64,000 nucleotides of DNA from NCBI RefSeq assembly GCF_023283535.1, contig NZ_JAKILT010000014.1:46424-110423 (forward strand), given 5' to 3'. Made by a program: the position numbers and the translations under genes. Position 1 is the first letter of the stretch. Each line of letters starts with the position of its first letter. The notes below the pieces were generated by a model. It was not told the origin of the DNA, did no database searches, and saw nothing but the letters and a program-made list of their open reading frames with translations. The DNA comes from Shewanella sairae. GTDB lineage: Bacteria > Pseudomonadota > Gammaproteobacteria > Enterobacterales > Shewanellaceae. Below, one piece after another: positions 7,998 to 17,900 of this stretch.

Positions 7998-10571
7998 ATG
8001 TCTAGTGCATTGGAACTTAATTCTCTATCGGAGTTGAAGTTTCATATAAAAACCTTCGACGAAAAGCTAAATGCGCAGTTTTTAACTCTGCCGGTACAAT
8101 CTCTATTGAAGAGGCGGGCCAAGCATATAGATGAAATGTTGGTTTCATTATGGAAAATGTATAACTTACATAAGACCACTATGTCGCTTAACGCTGTGGG
8201 GGGCTACGGCCGCAGGGCTTTACATCCCAGATCAGATATTGATTTAGCGATAATTATTGAACAAGATCTTTCCTCACACCAGCAAGAACAATTATCACTT
8301 TTCCTTACCCGCCTTTGGGACTTTGGCTTAGACATAGGCCAAACCGTTAGAACACTGTCTGAATCAATTGACGCCGCAGCCACAGATATCACCATAGCGA
8401 CCAATTTACTTGATATCCGTTGTTTAGTGGGGTCTAAAAAACATGCTCAGGTAATAAAAGAGCAGTTATACCAAAATGAACTTTGGACCAGCCTTTCTTT
8501 TTATGATGCCAAGATGGAAGAGCAAGAGCTTAGGCACAATAAAGCGCAAAATACTGCACTGTATTTAGAACCAAATTTAAAGAATAATCCTGGAGGCTTG
8601 CGTGATGTACACACCATTATGTGGATTGCACAGAAGCATTTCTCATTGGCGAATGCCAACGCATTAAAAACGATTGGTTTTTTACAGCAAGATGAAGTGT
8701 ACGAGTTACTCGAAGCTTATGACTTTATTTGCCGAGTTCGGTGGGCACTGCACTGCGTGACCCAATCACCACAAGACGTGTTGCTATTTGAGCATCAAGC
8801 CGCAGTGGCCGAGTTTATGCAATTTGGTCAAGGCGATAATAGCCAGTTAGCCATTGAGCGTATGATGCGGCAATTATTTCGCGCTATGACCCGAGTGCGC
8901 GAGTTAAACCAAATTATCTGTGACTCGTTTAAGCTTGATACGCTTCATGAAACGGAGCGTAAAAATCTGCAATCTCTAGATAAATACTTCAGTGTTTGTA
9001 ATGGCTTAATTGAAGTTAAATTTACCCAGGCCTTTATCGATAAGCGTCAAGTGATGCGGATGTTCAAGTTGATCGCAGAAAATGACGCGATCGTCGGCAT
9101 AGCGCCGCAAACTCTCAGATTACTTAGACAAACCCGTCGCAGGCTACTGGGTGAATTGCAAGATTATCAAGGATGCCGAGAAGAGTTCCTTGCTATTTTG
9201 GCGCACCCTAAAGGGTTACGTAAATCATTAGGCTTAATGCATCGTTATGGTGTGTTGGCTGCCTATTGTTCCCAGTGGCATGCCATCGAAGGGCAGATGC
9301 AGTTTGACATGCACAATGCCTTTACTGTGGATGAGCATACCTTTAAAGCGATTCAATATATTGATAGTTTTGCGCTGAATAAGAAAAACAGCCTGACCTA
9401 CACTGTCTACCAAAACCTAGGTAATCGCTTTGCGTTAGTGTTTGCTACTTTATGTCATCATTTGTCAGGTAAACAGGCGATTGAAAACAGCGAATTAAGC
9501 GCGATTCAGGCAAAGGAATTGGCAGATGAACACTTACTTAAAGGGTCTACAACTGCGCTGATATACTGGCTGGTGGCGAACCAAGATGTACTGATCAGTG
9601 CGATACAAACACAAGATATTAGCGACCCAGATGTGATTAAGCATTTGGCAAAAGTAGTTGGTTCTCAAGGTAAGCTTAATGCACTGTTCTTGTTTACTAT
9701 TGCCGATATGATGGCAACCAATGAAAGCTATTGGAATGATTGGCAAGAGAGTCAGTTAACGCAATTGTATATGGCAATTCGTGAGACCTTAAAGCAAGGT
9801 ATTGAGAACATCTTTGAGGTGCGTACGGTTATCCGTGAAAACCAAGCTGATGCCAGAGCTGAATTGCTTCAAACTGGTGTTGATGCCGAACGCTTAGCTC
9901 GATTTTGGCAGAGTTTGCCTAACAATTTTTTCAGTGGCAACTCGGTAGAGGACATTATAGAGATTAGCCAAGGTGTACTAAAAGGTGAACCTGGTACGAC
10001 TCGGGTCTTAATCGGTAAAAACGCCGATAATGGCTTTACCAGTATCTTTGTATATACCGAAGACAGACCTAAGTTGTTTGTAGACCTGTTCAAGACCTTA
10101 GCCAGTTCTAAGCTTAAAGTAAAAGATGCGCAGATGATGCAGACCAAAAATGGTCAGGTATTAGAGATCATTAAGGTACTGGATCATAAAGATGAGCCTA
10201 TTGATGATGAGCCACGGTTAGCGCAAATCGTTAAGCGTATTTATCGCGCTATTGATCAAAAAGATAAACCGAGAAAACTTTTACCTCACAGAGCATTAAA
10301 GAATTTTGATAACCCTCCAGTGGTGACTGTGTTGCATACCACTAAGAAAAATCGCGCACTACTTAAGGTCAATACTTTGGACGACCCTATGTACTTAGAG
10401 CAAATTTGTAATCTTTTATCTGAGCGAAACCTCAGTATCCATTCAGCCAAAATAAGTACTTTAGGTGAGTGCACCGAAAACGTATTTTTAGTGTCTAATG
10501 CCGATAACACCTCTTTTGGTCATGACGAGCAGCTAAAGCTGGTGGATATTATCGAAGAAGAGATAGCTTAA
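7998..10571 (+). CDS. glnD: Bifunctional uridylyltransferase/uridylyl-removing enzyme GlnD, HD site degenerate
   Basis: 857 residues. GlnD uridylylates PII signal proteins under nitrogen limitation and normally removes UMP with its HD domain. Visible in order: nucleotidyltransferase motif GGYGRR...LHPRSDIDL (Gly68, Asp80, Asp82), GlnD signature NPGGLRDVHTIMW, linker with TVDEHT, HD domain, and two C-terminal ACT domains (FVYTEDRPKLF and LLKVNTLDDPMYLEQI). The HD core is unusual: where E. coli GlnD has FHDIGKGRGGDHS this protein has CHHLSGKQAIENS, and the His before TVDEH is Asn. The transferase site is intact, but UMP removal should be impaired. The HAD gene follows after 73 bp. Confidence 0.93.
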   Translation: MSSALELNSLSELKFHIKTFDEKLNAQFLTLPVQSLLKRRAKHIDEMLVSLWKMYNLHKTTMSLNAVGGYGRRALHPRSDIDLAIIIEQDLSSHQQEQLSLFLTRLWDFGLDIGQTVRTLSESIDAAATDITIATNLLDIRCLVGSKKHAQVIKEQLYQNELWTSLSFYDAKMEEQELRHNKAQNTALYLEPNLKNNPGGLRDVHTIMWIAQKHFSLANANALKTIGFLQQDEVYELLEAYDFICRVRWALHCVTQSPQDVLLFEHQAAVAEFMQFGQGDNSQLAIERMMRQLFRAMTRVRELNQIICDSFKLDTLHETERKNLQSLDKYFSVCNGLIEVKFTQAFIDKRQVMRMFKLIAENDAIVGIAPQTLRLLRQTRRRLLGELQDYQGCREEFLAILAHPKGLRKSLGLMHRYGVLAAYCSQWHAIEGQMQFDMHNAFTVDEHTFKAIQYIDSFALNKKNSLTYTVYQNLGNRFALVFATLCHHLSGKQAIENSELSAIQAKELADEHLLKGSTTALIYWLVANQDVLISAIQTQDISDPDVIKHLAKVVGSQGKLNALFLFTIADMMATNESYWNDWQESQLTQLYMAIRETLKQGIENIFEVRTVIRENQADARAELLQTGVDAERLARFWQSLPNNFFSGNSVEDIIEISQGVLKGEPGTTRVLIGKNADNGFTSIFVYTEDRPKLFVDLFKTLASSKLKVKDAQMMQTKNGQVLEIIKVLDHKDEPIDDEPRLAQIVKRIYRAIDQKDKPRKLLPHRALKNFDNPPVVTVLHTTKKNRALLKVNTLDDPMYLEQICNLLSERNLSIHSAKISTLGECTENVFLVSNADNTSFGHDEQLKLVDIIEEEIA

Positions 10572-10644
10572 TCGCTATAGAGCCGACTTCAGCACATAGC
10601 GCTGATACAATAGCTGTTTTATCAGAAAGGTTTAGTGAATTAGC

Positions 10645-11244
10645 GTGAACTTGGCTCTATTTGATTTTGATGGCACCTTAACTAACAAAGATATGTTTAC
10701 TCAATTTATCTTTTTCTCTGCTACGCCTCTGCGGCTCTTGCTAGGCATAATTTTTATGTCACCGCTTTATCTATTGTATAAGTTAGGCATAATTCCTGCC
10801 CGCAAACTGAGACCTTTGGTGAGTTTTTGTGCTTTTGCAGGTCGCGACAAACAGACTCTTGACCGTATCGGTTATGACTATGCAACTAAGGTTATTCCCC
10901 GTTATCTGCGTCCTGAAATGCTGCAAACGTTAAAGCAGCATCAAGCTGAAGGCACAACAACCGTTTTGGTTTCTGCTTCGCTTGACCTGTATTTAAAGCC
11001 CTGGTGCCAAAAAATGGGGTTGACCTTAATTTGCAGTGAAATGGCAACTCAAGATGGTCGCTTTAGTGGCCACTATATTGCCGGAGACTGCAGCTGTGAG
11101 GCCAAGGCGAATAAAATAACTCAGCGCTTTAACCTTAATGATTACAACAGCATTTATGCTTACGGTGACACTAAAGAAGATTTAGCAATGCTGGCATTAG
11201 CTGACAGAGCATTTATGCAAGGTATTGAGCAGAGCCCTCATTAA
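10645..11244 (+). CDS. HAD superfamily IB phosphatase
   Basis: 199 residues from GTG at 10645. HAD motif I FDFDGTLT at the N-terminus, a cap with a hydrophobic stretch (LRLLLGIIFMSPLYLLYKLG), motif II VLVSASLD, the conserved Lys region, and motif III YGDTKEDLAML. The phosphoserine-phosphatase-like IB subfamily acts on small phosphate esters; the substrate is not deducible. The start has no convincing ribosome site, but motif I at residue 7 fits the family. It may be co-transcribed with glnD. Confidence 0.85.
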   Translation: MNLALFDFDGTLTNKDMFTQFIFFSATPLRLLLGIIFMSPLYLLYKLGIIPARKLRPLVSFCAFAGRDKQTLDRIGYDYATKVIPRYLRPEMLQTLKQHQAEGTTTVLVSASLDLYLKPWCQKMGLTLICSEMATQDGRFSGHYIAGDCSCEAKANKITQRFNLNDYNSIYAYGDTKEDLAMLALADRAFMQGIEQSPH

Positions 11245-11494
11245 CGTAGTAGTTTGATGCTGCAACCTCTTATCTGAACAGCAACATAGGACGTTAATGC
11301 TACAGTCCACTCTAAAGATTATTATCGCATGGCTATTAGTTAGACCAAATCGATTAGGTCACGCAGATGGTAATTGGGTAAAATAGCTAATTAGCTGCAT
11401 CGATTGCAGTTAGGCTAAATCACTTTACTAATTAATATTAACGATAAAGCTTAAACAGCATGGAAGTCGTTAATGATCTTCAGGGAGCGTTATC

Positions 11495-12112
11495 ATGATA
11501 GGGAAGTTTTTCACCGCATTTGGGGTTATTGTCAGTTATTTATTAATCCCATTTCCAATCGCACTGATCATGCGGGAAACGTTTATGTTGCCCGACTCGT
11601 TCATTATTGCTGTGGTCATCGCATTTGTTATTGGTTTTTTCCCGCTAATGTTATTTGTGTCGCGTAAGGTATTTAGGTTTCCAGCTCAGAATAAGCAGCC
11701 AATAGCTAAGAGCGAATTGGTAACACAGATTTCAAAGCTTAAAATTAAAGATTGCTTATTTACTGCCGAGCAACACGATGACTATCTAGTGCTCACATCT
11801 CCATATATGGACGCTAATTTTATTTCGTTGTCTCAGGCACAAAGTATCAGTAAAACCTATTACATGAAGCTTTGGTTTGATGAAGGTAAAAATCTAGTCC
11901 GCTTTAAAGATCACTTAGTTTCAAGCTCTGCAGTATTGGGTGTGGGTGGTTTTTCATTCAATATGAGTGCACAAACCGGTTACGTATTGAGTCAAATCTT
12001 TTTGTTAGACAGTAGTGCTCAGTTAGTCAGGTTTAGTAATGGTGAGCTGCATAAAGCCTTGATTGAAGTTGTTACAACTAATGGCTGGGACCTCAATTTA
12101 AAAGTGATTTAA
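11495..12112 (+). CDS. Hypothetical protein with two N-terminal membrane helices
   Basis: 205 residues, ATG at 11495 preceded by AGGGAG. Two hydrophobic helices (about 8-26 and 35-58) are followed by a soluble domain of about 140 residues (LKIKDCLFTAEQHDDYLVLTSPY) with mixed strands and no catalytic motif. Probably anchored in the inner membrane with the domain in the cytoplasm. The 250 bp before it hold no other gene. Unrecognised. Confidence 0.65.
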   Translation: MIGKFFTAFGVIVSYLLIPFPIALIMRETFMLPDSFIIAVVIAFVIGFFPLMLFVSRKVFRFPAQNKQPIAKSELVTQISKLKIKDCLFTAEQHDDYLVLTSPYMDANFISLSQAQSISKTYYMKLWFDEGKNLVRFKDHLVSSSAVLGVGGFSFNMSAQTGYVLSQIFLLDSSAQLVRFSNGELHKALIEVVTTNGWDLNLKVI

Positions 12113-12120
12113 TCATGTTA

Positions 12121-12145
12121 AAGCCAGCTTATGCTGGCTTTATTC
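12121..12145 (+). terminator. Hairpin terminator
   Basis: AAGCCAGC-TTAT-GCTGGCTT stem-loop (12121-12140) followed by TATTCTC; it begins nine bases past the stop codon of the preceding gene. Confidence 0.6.
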
Positions 12146-12350
12146 TCTATTAGCATTCAAGTCTGCTTGATTAAACCCATTTTTACCTTATGAATGCTCT
12201 CCTTTTCCTTAATGATCCTCCTTGAATGTTCTATATCTATATCCCACTTCTCATTGCTAGTTTCAGTTGGTTTTTATGTGTGATTTGTTGTGCGCTTGGT
12301 GGTGTGTTTCGGCGTTGTTACCACATTGTTTGTGGTTAAGTGTCAAAAGC

Positions 12351-12366
12351 TGTGACTAAAAGCGCA
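12351..12366 (+). promoter_or_regulatory. Possible CRP half-site in the cstA upstream region
   Basis: The gap 12146-12521 has no gene. It contains TGTGA-N6-GCGCA (12351-12366): one perfect CRP half-site and a poor second one. CstA-type genes are often CRP-activated, but the match is weak. Confidence 0.25.
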
Positions 12367-12521
12367 CATCTTGAATGATTTTAGAGCGATACTGCTAGGT
12401 AAGTCTGCTTTAAATAAGGATAAATAGGAGATAAGCTAGACCTTAGTATAACAAGTTGTTACTTGACCAAAACCCTTAAGTGAACAACACTCGATGCTCA
12501 ACATATACCCTACAAATATGG

Positions 12522-14003
12522 ATGATTATAAAAATGCTAATATTCTTAATTTGTATTGCAGCCTTGCTGCTTGCATATAAGTTCTACAGCCCCTTTGTAG
12601 AGCGCCAAGCAGGAATAGACCCAAGTGCAAAAACACCACAAGCACGATTTGAAGATGGCGTTGACTACGTCAAAGTTCACCCGGTTAAAGCCTACCTGAT
12701 TCAGTTTTTAAACGTTGCTGGTGTTGGCCCGATTTTCGGTCCGATATTAGGCGCCTTGTATGGCCCAATAGCATTAGTTTGGATTGTGCTTGGTAACATC
12801 ATTGGCGGTGCGGTACACGATTACTTCTCTGGTGTATTAAGTATTAAAGAAGACGGGAAGAGCTTGCCGGAAATCGCTGGGCATTATTTCAATGTTTACT
12901 TTAAAGGCGTGATGCTGATATTTACTGCCATGCTGCTGTTTTTTGTGGGCGTGGTATTTATTATGAGCCCGGCAGGTTTATTGAGTAACCTTGATTATTT
13001 TGAAGGAACCATACTTGCTAACAATACCTTTTGGGTATTGGTTATTTTAGGTTACTACTTTCTAGCAACTATGCTGCCAATCGACAAAATCATCACTAAG
13101 TTATATCCAATTTTTGGTCTATTGATGATTGTTATGACGGTATCGATTGCCGTGGCACTGCTAATTAGTGCGCCGCAACTGCCAGAGATAGGCGATATCT
13201 TTGCCTACTTTGACCATAGTCATTACGACAACGATTTATTAGCGCCAAACCCTGATGGCTTACCAGTATGGCCATTACTGTTTATCACCATTACCTGTGG
13301 TGCCATTAGTGGTTTCCATTCGACTCAAGCACCTATTATGGCGCGCTGCTTAACTAACGAAAAATATGTGCGTCCAGTTTATTACGGCGCAATGATGTCT
13401 GAAGGTATTGTTGCATGTGTATGGGCAACAGCGGGTATTGCGGCTTTCCCTGGTGGCTATGTTGAGCTGAAAAGCATTTTAGATGCGGGTGGTCCAGGTC
13501 TTGTGGTTAACCAAGTGGCGACCACATACTTAGGTGTTGCTGGTGGTATTATGGCGATTATCGCGGTGGCGATTTTCCCTATCACCTCTGGTGATACCGC
13601 ATTCCGTTCGCTGCGATTAACCATTATTGATGCGTTCAAAATCCCGCAAAGCTTACGTAACCGTCTGTTGTTAGCTATCCCAATCTTGGTGATTGCATAC
13701 TTCATGACTAAGATTGATTTCTCATTAATCTGGCGTTACTTTGCATTCTCAAACATGCTGCTATCAACCAGTGTGTTGTGGTTGGCTACCAAGTATCTGT
13801 TTGACAGGGGCGCGTTCCACTGGATAGTAAGCCTTCCTGCTATTGTGGGTACCTGTGTCACGGTATCTTATATTGTCACCGCAGGTATTGGTTTAGGCTT
13901 GCCGCAATCACTCAGTCAACCTGTAGGTATCGCTGTGGGCGTAGTGTGTTTAATCGGCCTAATCATGGCGCACAATAAGCGTAAGGTGGTTAGCGAGTCT
14001 TAA
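12522..14003 (+). CDS. cstA: CstA-family carbon starvation/pyruvate carrier
   Basis: About 493 residues from ATG at 12522; the frame opens at a GTG (12480), and ATG at 12534 is also possible. A multi-helix inner-membrane protein with CstA hallmarks: FYSPFVERQAGIDP, VKAYLIQFLNVAGVGPIFGPILGALYG and GAVHDYFSG near the N-terminus, then GFHSTQAPIMARCL and ITSGDTAFRSLRL. Family members carry peptides or pyruvate and are induced when carbon runs short. Shorter than E. coli CstA, like many stand-alone CstA proteins in marine bacteria. No LytTR/histidine-kinase pair is adjacent. A strong terminator follows. Confidence 0.9.
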   Translation: MIIKMLIFLICIAALLLAYKFYSPFVERQAGIDPSAKTPQARFEDGVDYVKVHPVKAYLIQFLNVAGVGPIFGPILGALYGPIALVWIVLGNIIGGAVHDYFSGVLSIKEDGKSLPEIAGHYFNVYFKGVMLIFTAMLLFFVGVVFIMSPAGLLSNLDYFEGTILANNTFWVLVILGYYFLATMLPIDKIITKLYPIFGLLMIVMTVSIAVALLISAPQLPEIGDIFAYFDHSHYDNDLLAPNPDGLPVWPLLFITITCGAISGFHSTQAPIMARCLTNEKYVRPVYYGAMMSEGIVACVWATAGIAAFPGGYVELKSILDAGGPGLVVNQVATTYLGVAGGIMAIIAVAIFPITSGDTAFRSLRLTIIDAFKIPQSLRNRLLLAIPILVIAYFMTKIDFSLIWRYFAFSNMLLSTSVLWLATKYLFDRGAFHWIVSLPAIVGTCVTVSYIVTAGIGLGLPQSLSQPVGIAVGVVCLIGLIMAHNKRKVVSES

Positions 14004-14020
14004 TCGCTATCTTTATCGAT

Positions 14021-14049
14021 AAAGGACTGCAAAGTGCAGTCCTTTTTTT
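14021..14049 (+). terminator. Intrinsic terminator after cstA
   Basis: AAAGGACTGCA (14021-14031) pairs with TGCAGTCCTTT (14035-14045), followed by a T run. Confidence 0.9.
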
Positions 14050-14269
14050 ATGTTTGTTAAACAGATATTTAATCTCAATAAAAGCCTTCTTGCTTGCATG
14101 TCAGAACCCCCAGCTTTTTTATGATAATTACTTATACTTAAGTATTAATTTGGTATTTGAAATGCATGTTTTGCTGATTTTTAGAGTAATTACTTGTTTT
14201 TATTTTTAAGCTAAGTAGGTTGGTAACTTGAAGGTGCATCCACAGGCAAGAATGATAAAAGGCCGATTT

Positions 14270-15319
14270 ATGGATAAATTGCGTTTTACAGGCAAGGCAT
14301 TAGATGAGGGTTTATTTGATTTATACAGCCGTAAGCGAGTATTAAGCTTTATTCTCGTGGTGTCGCTGCTGACCTTTTTACCGTTAATCATCAAAAACTA
14401 TCTTGTAGGTGAATCGCTACTTGCTAGCTTCTTACTTGCGTTCGAGCTTAGCTTGATTATTGAAATTTACGGTGTGCTGCGCTTGAAGCACAAAATAATC
14501 GGTTACCAATCTCCCTTATTTCTGTTAGTTATTTGCATTGTATTAAGCGTGCATATTTTTGGCACCTTGGCGACGTATTGGGTATTTCCCATCGTGACAG
14601 CCATAGTGTTGTTAGTGCCGAAAAGAATGGCTATTGGGGTTAATAGCGTAATTATTATCGCGACAACAATAGCAGCGTTACCTCACCAACCAGTGATGGT
14701 GACTTTACGTTTTAGTTTGGCGCTAATGATTTGTACTGCTATTACCCAATGCGTCATTGAAGCTGTGAGAAAACTGCAAGGTAACTTAAGTTATTTATCG
14801 ACCCGAGACTCGTTAACCGGCGCTTTTAATCGGCATCAAATGGAGATTAGTCTGCAGGCAGCAAGTCAGAGAACACTTGCAGGAGCGGGGACATGCATCG
14901 CGGTAATTGATATTGATTACTTTAAAGCAGTGAATGACCAGCATGGGCATGATGTCGGCGATAAAGTCATCAAGTCGGTGGTGGAGCTCGTTAATGTTAA
15001 TAGCAGGCAAACGGATCTACTATTTCGTTTAGGCGGAGATGAGTTTTTACTTTTGTTCGATAATACTCAGCTGGAACATGCCTTAAATATTACGCAAAAT
15101 ATTCGTCAACAAGTGGTGATTGGTCTTGCTGAAAAGTGCCCCAATATTCAGTCGGTCACCTTAAGTATTGGTCTTGCAGAGTCAATAGAAAATGAAGACA
15201 GCGAATATTGGGTAAAGCGTGCAGACACGGCGTTATATATGGCGAAGCAAGCGGGAAGAGATCAAATTAAGGTTAGCGATCCTGCTGAGTTTTACGCCAA
15301 CAAAGTTGTACGCCTCTAA
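14270..15319 (+). CDS. Membrane-anchored GGDEF diguanylate cyclase
   Basis: 349 residues from ATG at 14270, chosen because AAAGG lies 7 bases upstream; the frame extends to a TTG at 14228. Five or six hydrophobic helices (about 25-165) form an N-terminal membrane sensor, then a GGDEF domain begins at STRDSLTGAFNRHQ. The active-site motif is intact (RLGGDEF, Gly255) and an RxxD product-inhibition site (RQTD) lies five residues before it, so it should make c-di-GMP with feedback control. No EAL domain. Signal unknown. Confidence 0.9.
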   Translation: MDKLRFTGKALDEGLFDLYSRKRVLSFILVVSLLTFLPLIIKNYLVGESLLASFLLAFELSLIIEIYGVLRLKHKIIGYQSPLFLLVICIVLSVHIFGTLATYWVFPIVTAIVLLVPKRMAIGVNSVIIIATTIAALPHQPVMVTLRFSLALMICTAITQCVIEAVRKLQGNLSYLSTRDSLTGAFNRHQMEISLQAASQRTLAGAGTCIAVIDIDYFKAVNDQHGHDVGDKVIKSVVELVNVNSRQTDLLFRLGGDEFLLLFDNTQLEHALNITQNIRQQVVIGLAEKCPNIQSVTLSIGLAESIENEDSEYWVKRADTALYMAKQAGRDQIKVSDPAEFYANKVVRL

Positions 15320-15345
15320 GCCTTTTTATTAGCTACGTTCCAATA

Positions 15346-15385
15346 AACAAAGAGACCAACAACTTGTTGGTCTCTTTGTTTTTTT
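15346..15385. terminator. Bidirectional terminator between convergent genes
   Basis: A 17-bp perfect inverted repeat, AACAAAGAGACCAACAA (15346-15362) with its complement at 15364-15380, flanked by A and T runs. It serves the GGDEF gene and the convergent TonB-receptor gene. Confidence 0.88.
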
Positions 15386-15401
15386 AATAAGCTTATTTTA
15401 T

Positions 15402-17768
15402 CTACAAACTAAACTCACCACGTACCGTTAATGCAAACTGCCTTGGTTCGCCTAAAGCCGGGGTGCGGGTAAAGTTATTGGTAATATACTCTTCATCAAA
15501 TAAGTTGTTACCTTGTAGGTAAACTCCCACTGTTTGCCACTCGTAACCAATCTGCATATTGACCAGAGTGCGGCTGTCATTGTAAGGATCAAATAGTTCA
15601 TCCCCCTCTTTGTAACCTTCACGGTATGGATCAACCTTAACCGGGGCGCTTTGGGCATAGTTGGCATTCACGTTAGCAAAAATACCATTGTCAGCGCTGT
15701 AAGTAGCGCCAACATTACCTGTCCACTCTGGTGCGGTAAATTGACGACCGGATAAGTCATTAACTATCGGTGTCGTTTCAGTAGGAATAGTGATCACAAA
15801 GTCAGTAAACTCGGTCTTTGATTGGCCCACTGCAGCATATAGCGTGAGCTCATCAGTGACTTGGTAGTTCAGCTCAAGCTCAAAACCTTGCACGGTTGAT
15901 TGACCTGCATTGACGGTTTCATTGTCATAACGGTTAGGTGAGAGCTGCACGTTCACTTGTTGGTCACGCCAGTCGACATAAAACAGGTTAGCATTGGCAA
16001 TGAGGTCGCCGTCTAACCAAGTGGAGCGCAGCGATAGCTCATAGTTATCAGTGTATTCAGGGTCGTACTCAAACACATCGCCACGAGCATTATTTATGCC
16101 TACGCCACCTGAGCGATAGCCTTTTTGGTATGAAAAGCTAGTGATGAAGTCTTCTGTCCAGTGATAGCTCACACCTAGCTTAGGCAAGATAGTATTAAAG
16201 TCATTTTCGATTTTTGGCGTTGCAGATGAGGCACTAGCGGCTAAATCATAAAATTGCTGATTAATACCAGCGATTAACGGCGCGATGCCTTCATAAGGTG
16301 TGCCAATATAGCTGGCTGGATCGGGTATTTTATCTGCATTCAAGATGATGTATTGCGCATCATTTTGTGTTTGTTGTTTTTCATGGTCAAAGCGGATACC
16401 GCCAAAAATGTCCCACTTTTCCGTTATATTCCAAACCGCATCGGCAAATAGCGCGTAGCTTGAAATCGTCTGCTGTGACGAGGTTAACGCACTTGTGTGA
16501 GCAGGATTAAACTCGGCATATTGGCCAACCACTAAATCTGCAATAGGTTGGCTGAGCCCGTATCTTGCTTGCAATATATCGCTGGTGAGACCTAAACGGT
16601 TTAGCTTCAAATTACTTAAGCCGTTAGACTGGTCATCGACATCAGTATTGAAGTAATAAGCGCCGATAATACCGCTAAAGTCATCGTATTCAAAAGTCAG
16701 TCTTAGCTCTTGGCTGAGTGAGTCAGTGGTATTTTTGTAGTTAGAAATACTGCCAGTATCTTCAGGAAATTCACTGCCCTCTATCTCTAAGAAGTCTGAA
16801 TCCCAAGTAAAGCGAGTATCGACACTAGACCAAGTTGTATATGAGCCTAGCGACCAATAATCGTTTAAGTCGTAATTTAGCTCCAATACTAATATGTCGG
16901 CATCGACGGTCTCTTTTCTTTCATCGTTATTGTAGACATAGCGATTTTCAAATGGGTTTTGACCTTGAGCAATTTCTACCGCGGTATGGCCATAATCACT
17001 ATTGCTGCGGGTATAGCCTAGTTGAGCTGAAAACTCAGGCAGTGCTGATGGTTGATACAAGAGCTTTAGTCGATAAGTGCCGTCGTCACGATAGTCGGCA
17101 GGTTCATTGCGGACTCGATTTTCAATATAGCCGTCAGTCTCTTTCTTTTCACCACTAAAGCGGAACGAAAGCTCATCTTCGATAAGACCTCCGCCAATGG
17201 CGACGCCAATTTCCCGTTGACCGTATTCGCCCACTGTTAACTGGTACTTTCCTTGCCAGTCTTGAGTCGGTGCTTGGGTGGTCATGATTACGGCACCTGC
17301 TAACGCGTTACGCCCTTGCAACGTCGATTGTGGACCTCGTAAAATTTCTATTTGTTTAGCATCCCAAGTAGAAAACCCGCCGCCATAAATCATCCGCTCA
17401 GGCAAAGGGGCGCCATCGACATACACGCTTGCTAAAAAGCTGTTGCCACCACCTGAAACGTTAAAGCCGTCAATACCACGAATGCTAAAGCTACGGTTAC
17501 CAGTAACTTGAGCGTTTGCGGTATTGATTATTACATCGCGAAAATCATTAATATTTTCTTGCTCTAACTGCTTTTCGGTAAGCACAGCAACACTGGTTGT
17601 AGTCTCTTGTACAGTGCGGGCTATTTTCTGACCAGTAACCATGATCCGCTCAATATCACTGGTATCGGTAGCATTATCTGCTGCAGCAGATAAACAGGTT
17701 AGTGAGGCCGGAATGAGTAAGCCAAAGCGAATTGCGCTGGTAATAGGGGTTAACTTAGGAGATCGCAT
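15402..17768 (-). CDS. TonB-dependent outer-membrane receptor, probably ferric siderophore
   Basis: 788 residues: signal peptide (to about 30), TonB box region (DIERIMVTGQ), plug domain (about 45-165, with SIRGIDGFNVSGGG and EILRGPQSTLQGRNALAGAV), then a 22-strand-type barrel ending in the family C-terminus (LFDEEYITNNF...FALTVRGEFSL). It imports a large ligand using TonB energy. Fur-like boxes overlap its promoter region and the divergent operon encodes DUF3325, DUF3649 and PepSY proteins that accompany siderophore receptors, so a ferric siderophore is the likely ligand; which one cannot be told. ATG at 17768; GGA lies about ten bases upstream. Confidence 0.9.
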   Translation of the reverse strand: MRSPKLTPITSAIRFGLLIPASLTCLSAAADNATDTSDIERIMVTGQKIARTVQETTTSVAVLTEKQLEQENINDFRDVIINTANAQVTGNRSFSIRGIDGFNVSGGGNSFLASVYVDGAPLPERMIYGGGFSTWDAKQIEILRGPQSTLQGRNALAGAVIMTTQAPTQDWQGKYQLTVGEYGQREIGVAIGGGLIEDELSFRFSGEKKETDGYIENRVRNEPADYRDDGTYRLKLLYQPSALPEFSAQLGYTRSNSDYGHTAVEIAQGQNPFENRYVYNNDERKETVDADILVLELNYDLNDYWSLGSYTTWSSVDTRFTWDSDFLEIEGSEFPEDTGSISNYKNTTDSLSQELRLTFEYDDFSGIIGAYYFNTDVDDQSNGLSNLKLNRLGLTSDILQARYGLSQPIADLVVGQYAEFNPAHTSALTSSQQTISSYALFADAVWNITEKWDIFGGIRFDHEKQQTQNDAQYIILNADKIPDPASYIGTPYEGIAPLIAGINQQFYDLAASASSATPKIENDFNTILPKLGVSYHWTEDFITSFSYQKGYRSGGVGINNARGDVFEYDPEYTDNYELSLRSTWLDGDLIANANLFYVDWRDQQVNVQLSPNRYDNETVNAGQSTVQGFELELNYQVTDELTLYAAVGQSKTEFTDFVITIPTETTPIVNDLSGRQFTAPEWTGNVGATYSADNGIFANVNANYAQSAPVKVDPYREGYKEGDELFDPYNDSRTLVNMQIGYEWQTVGVYLQGNNLFDEEYITNNFTRTPALGEPRQFALTVRGEFSL

Positions 17769-17781
17769 GTTTTATCGTCCA

Positions 17782-17801
17782 AATGATAATGGTTGTTATT
17801 T
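17782..17801. promoter_or_regulatory. Fur-like box next to the receptor start
   Basis: AATGATAATGGTTGTTATTT carries GATAAT-type hexamers matching about two thirds of the Fur 7-1-7 pattern. It lies within 35 bp of the receptor start codon. Confidence 0.55.
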
Positions 17802-17852
17802 TTAATCGCGGCGATGCTAACACAATCATCTTGTAATCTGATAACTTATTTA

Positions 17853-17880
17853 CGATAATTAATACAAATTATTATCATTT
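17853..17880. promoter_or_regulatory. Second Fur-like box before the PepSY operon
   Basis: AT-rich segment with GATAATT at its left end and ATTATCATTT at its right end, 20 bp upstream of the ATG of the DUF3325 gene. On the minus strand it contains AAATGATAATAATTTG. Position suits repression of the plus-strand operon. Confidence 0.5.
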
Positions 17881-17900
17881 ACATTTATGTTGGTTGTTTT

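Noticed and set aside
12351..12366. CRP site controlling cstA
   Set aside because: Only one half-site matches well, so it is listed at low confidence and not used as a finding.
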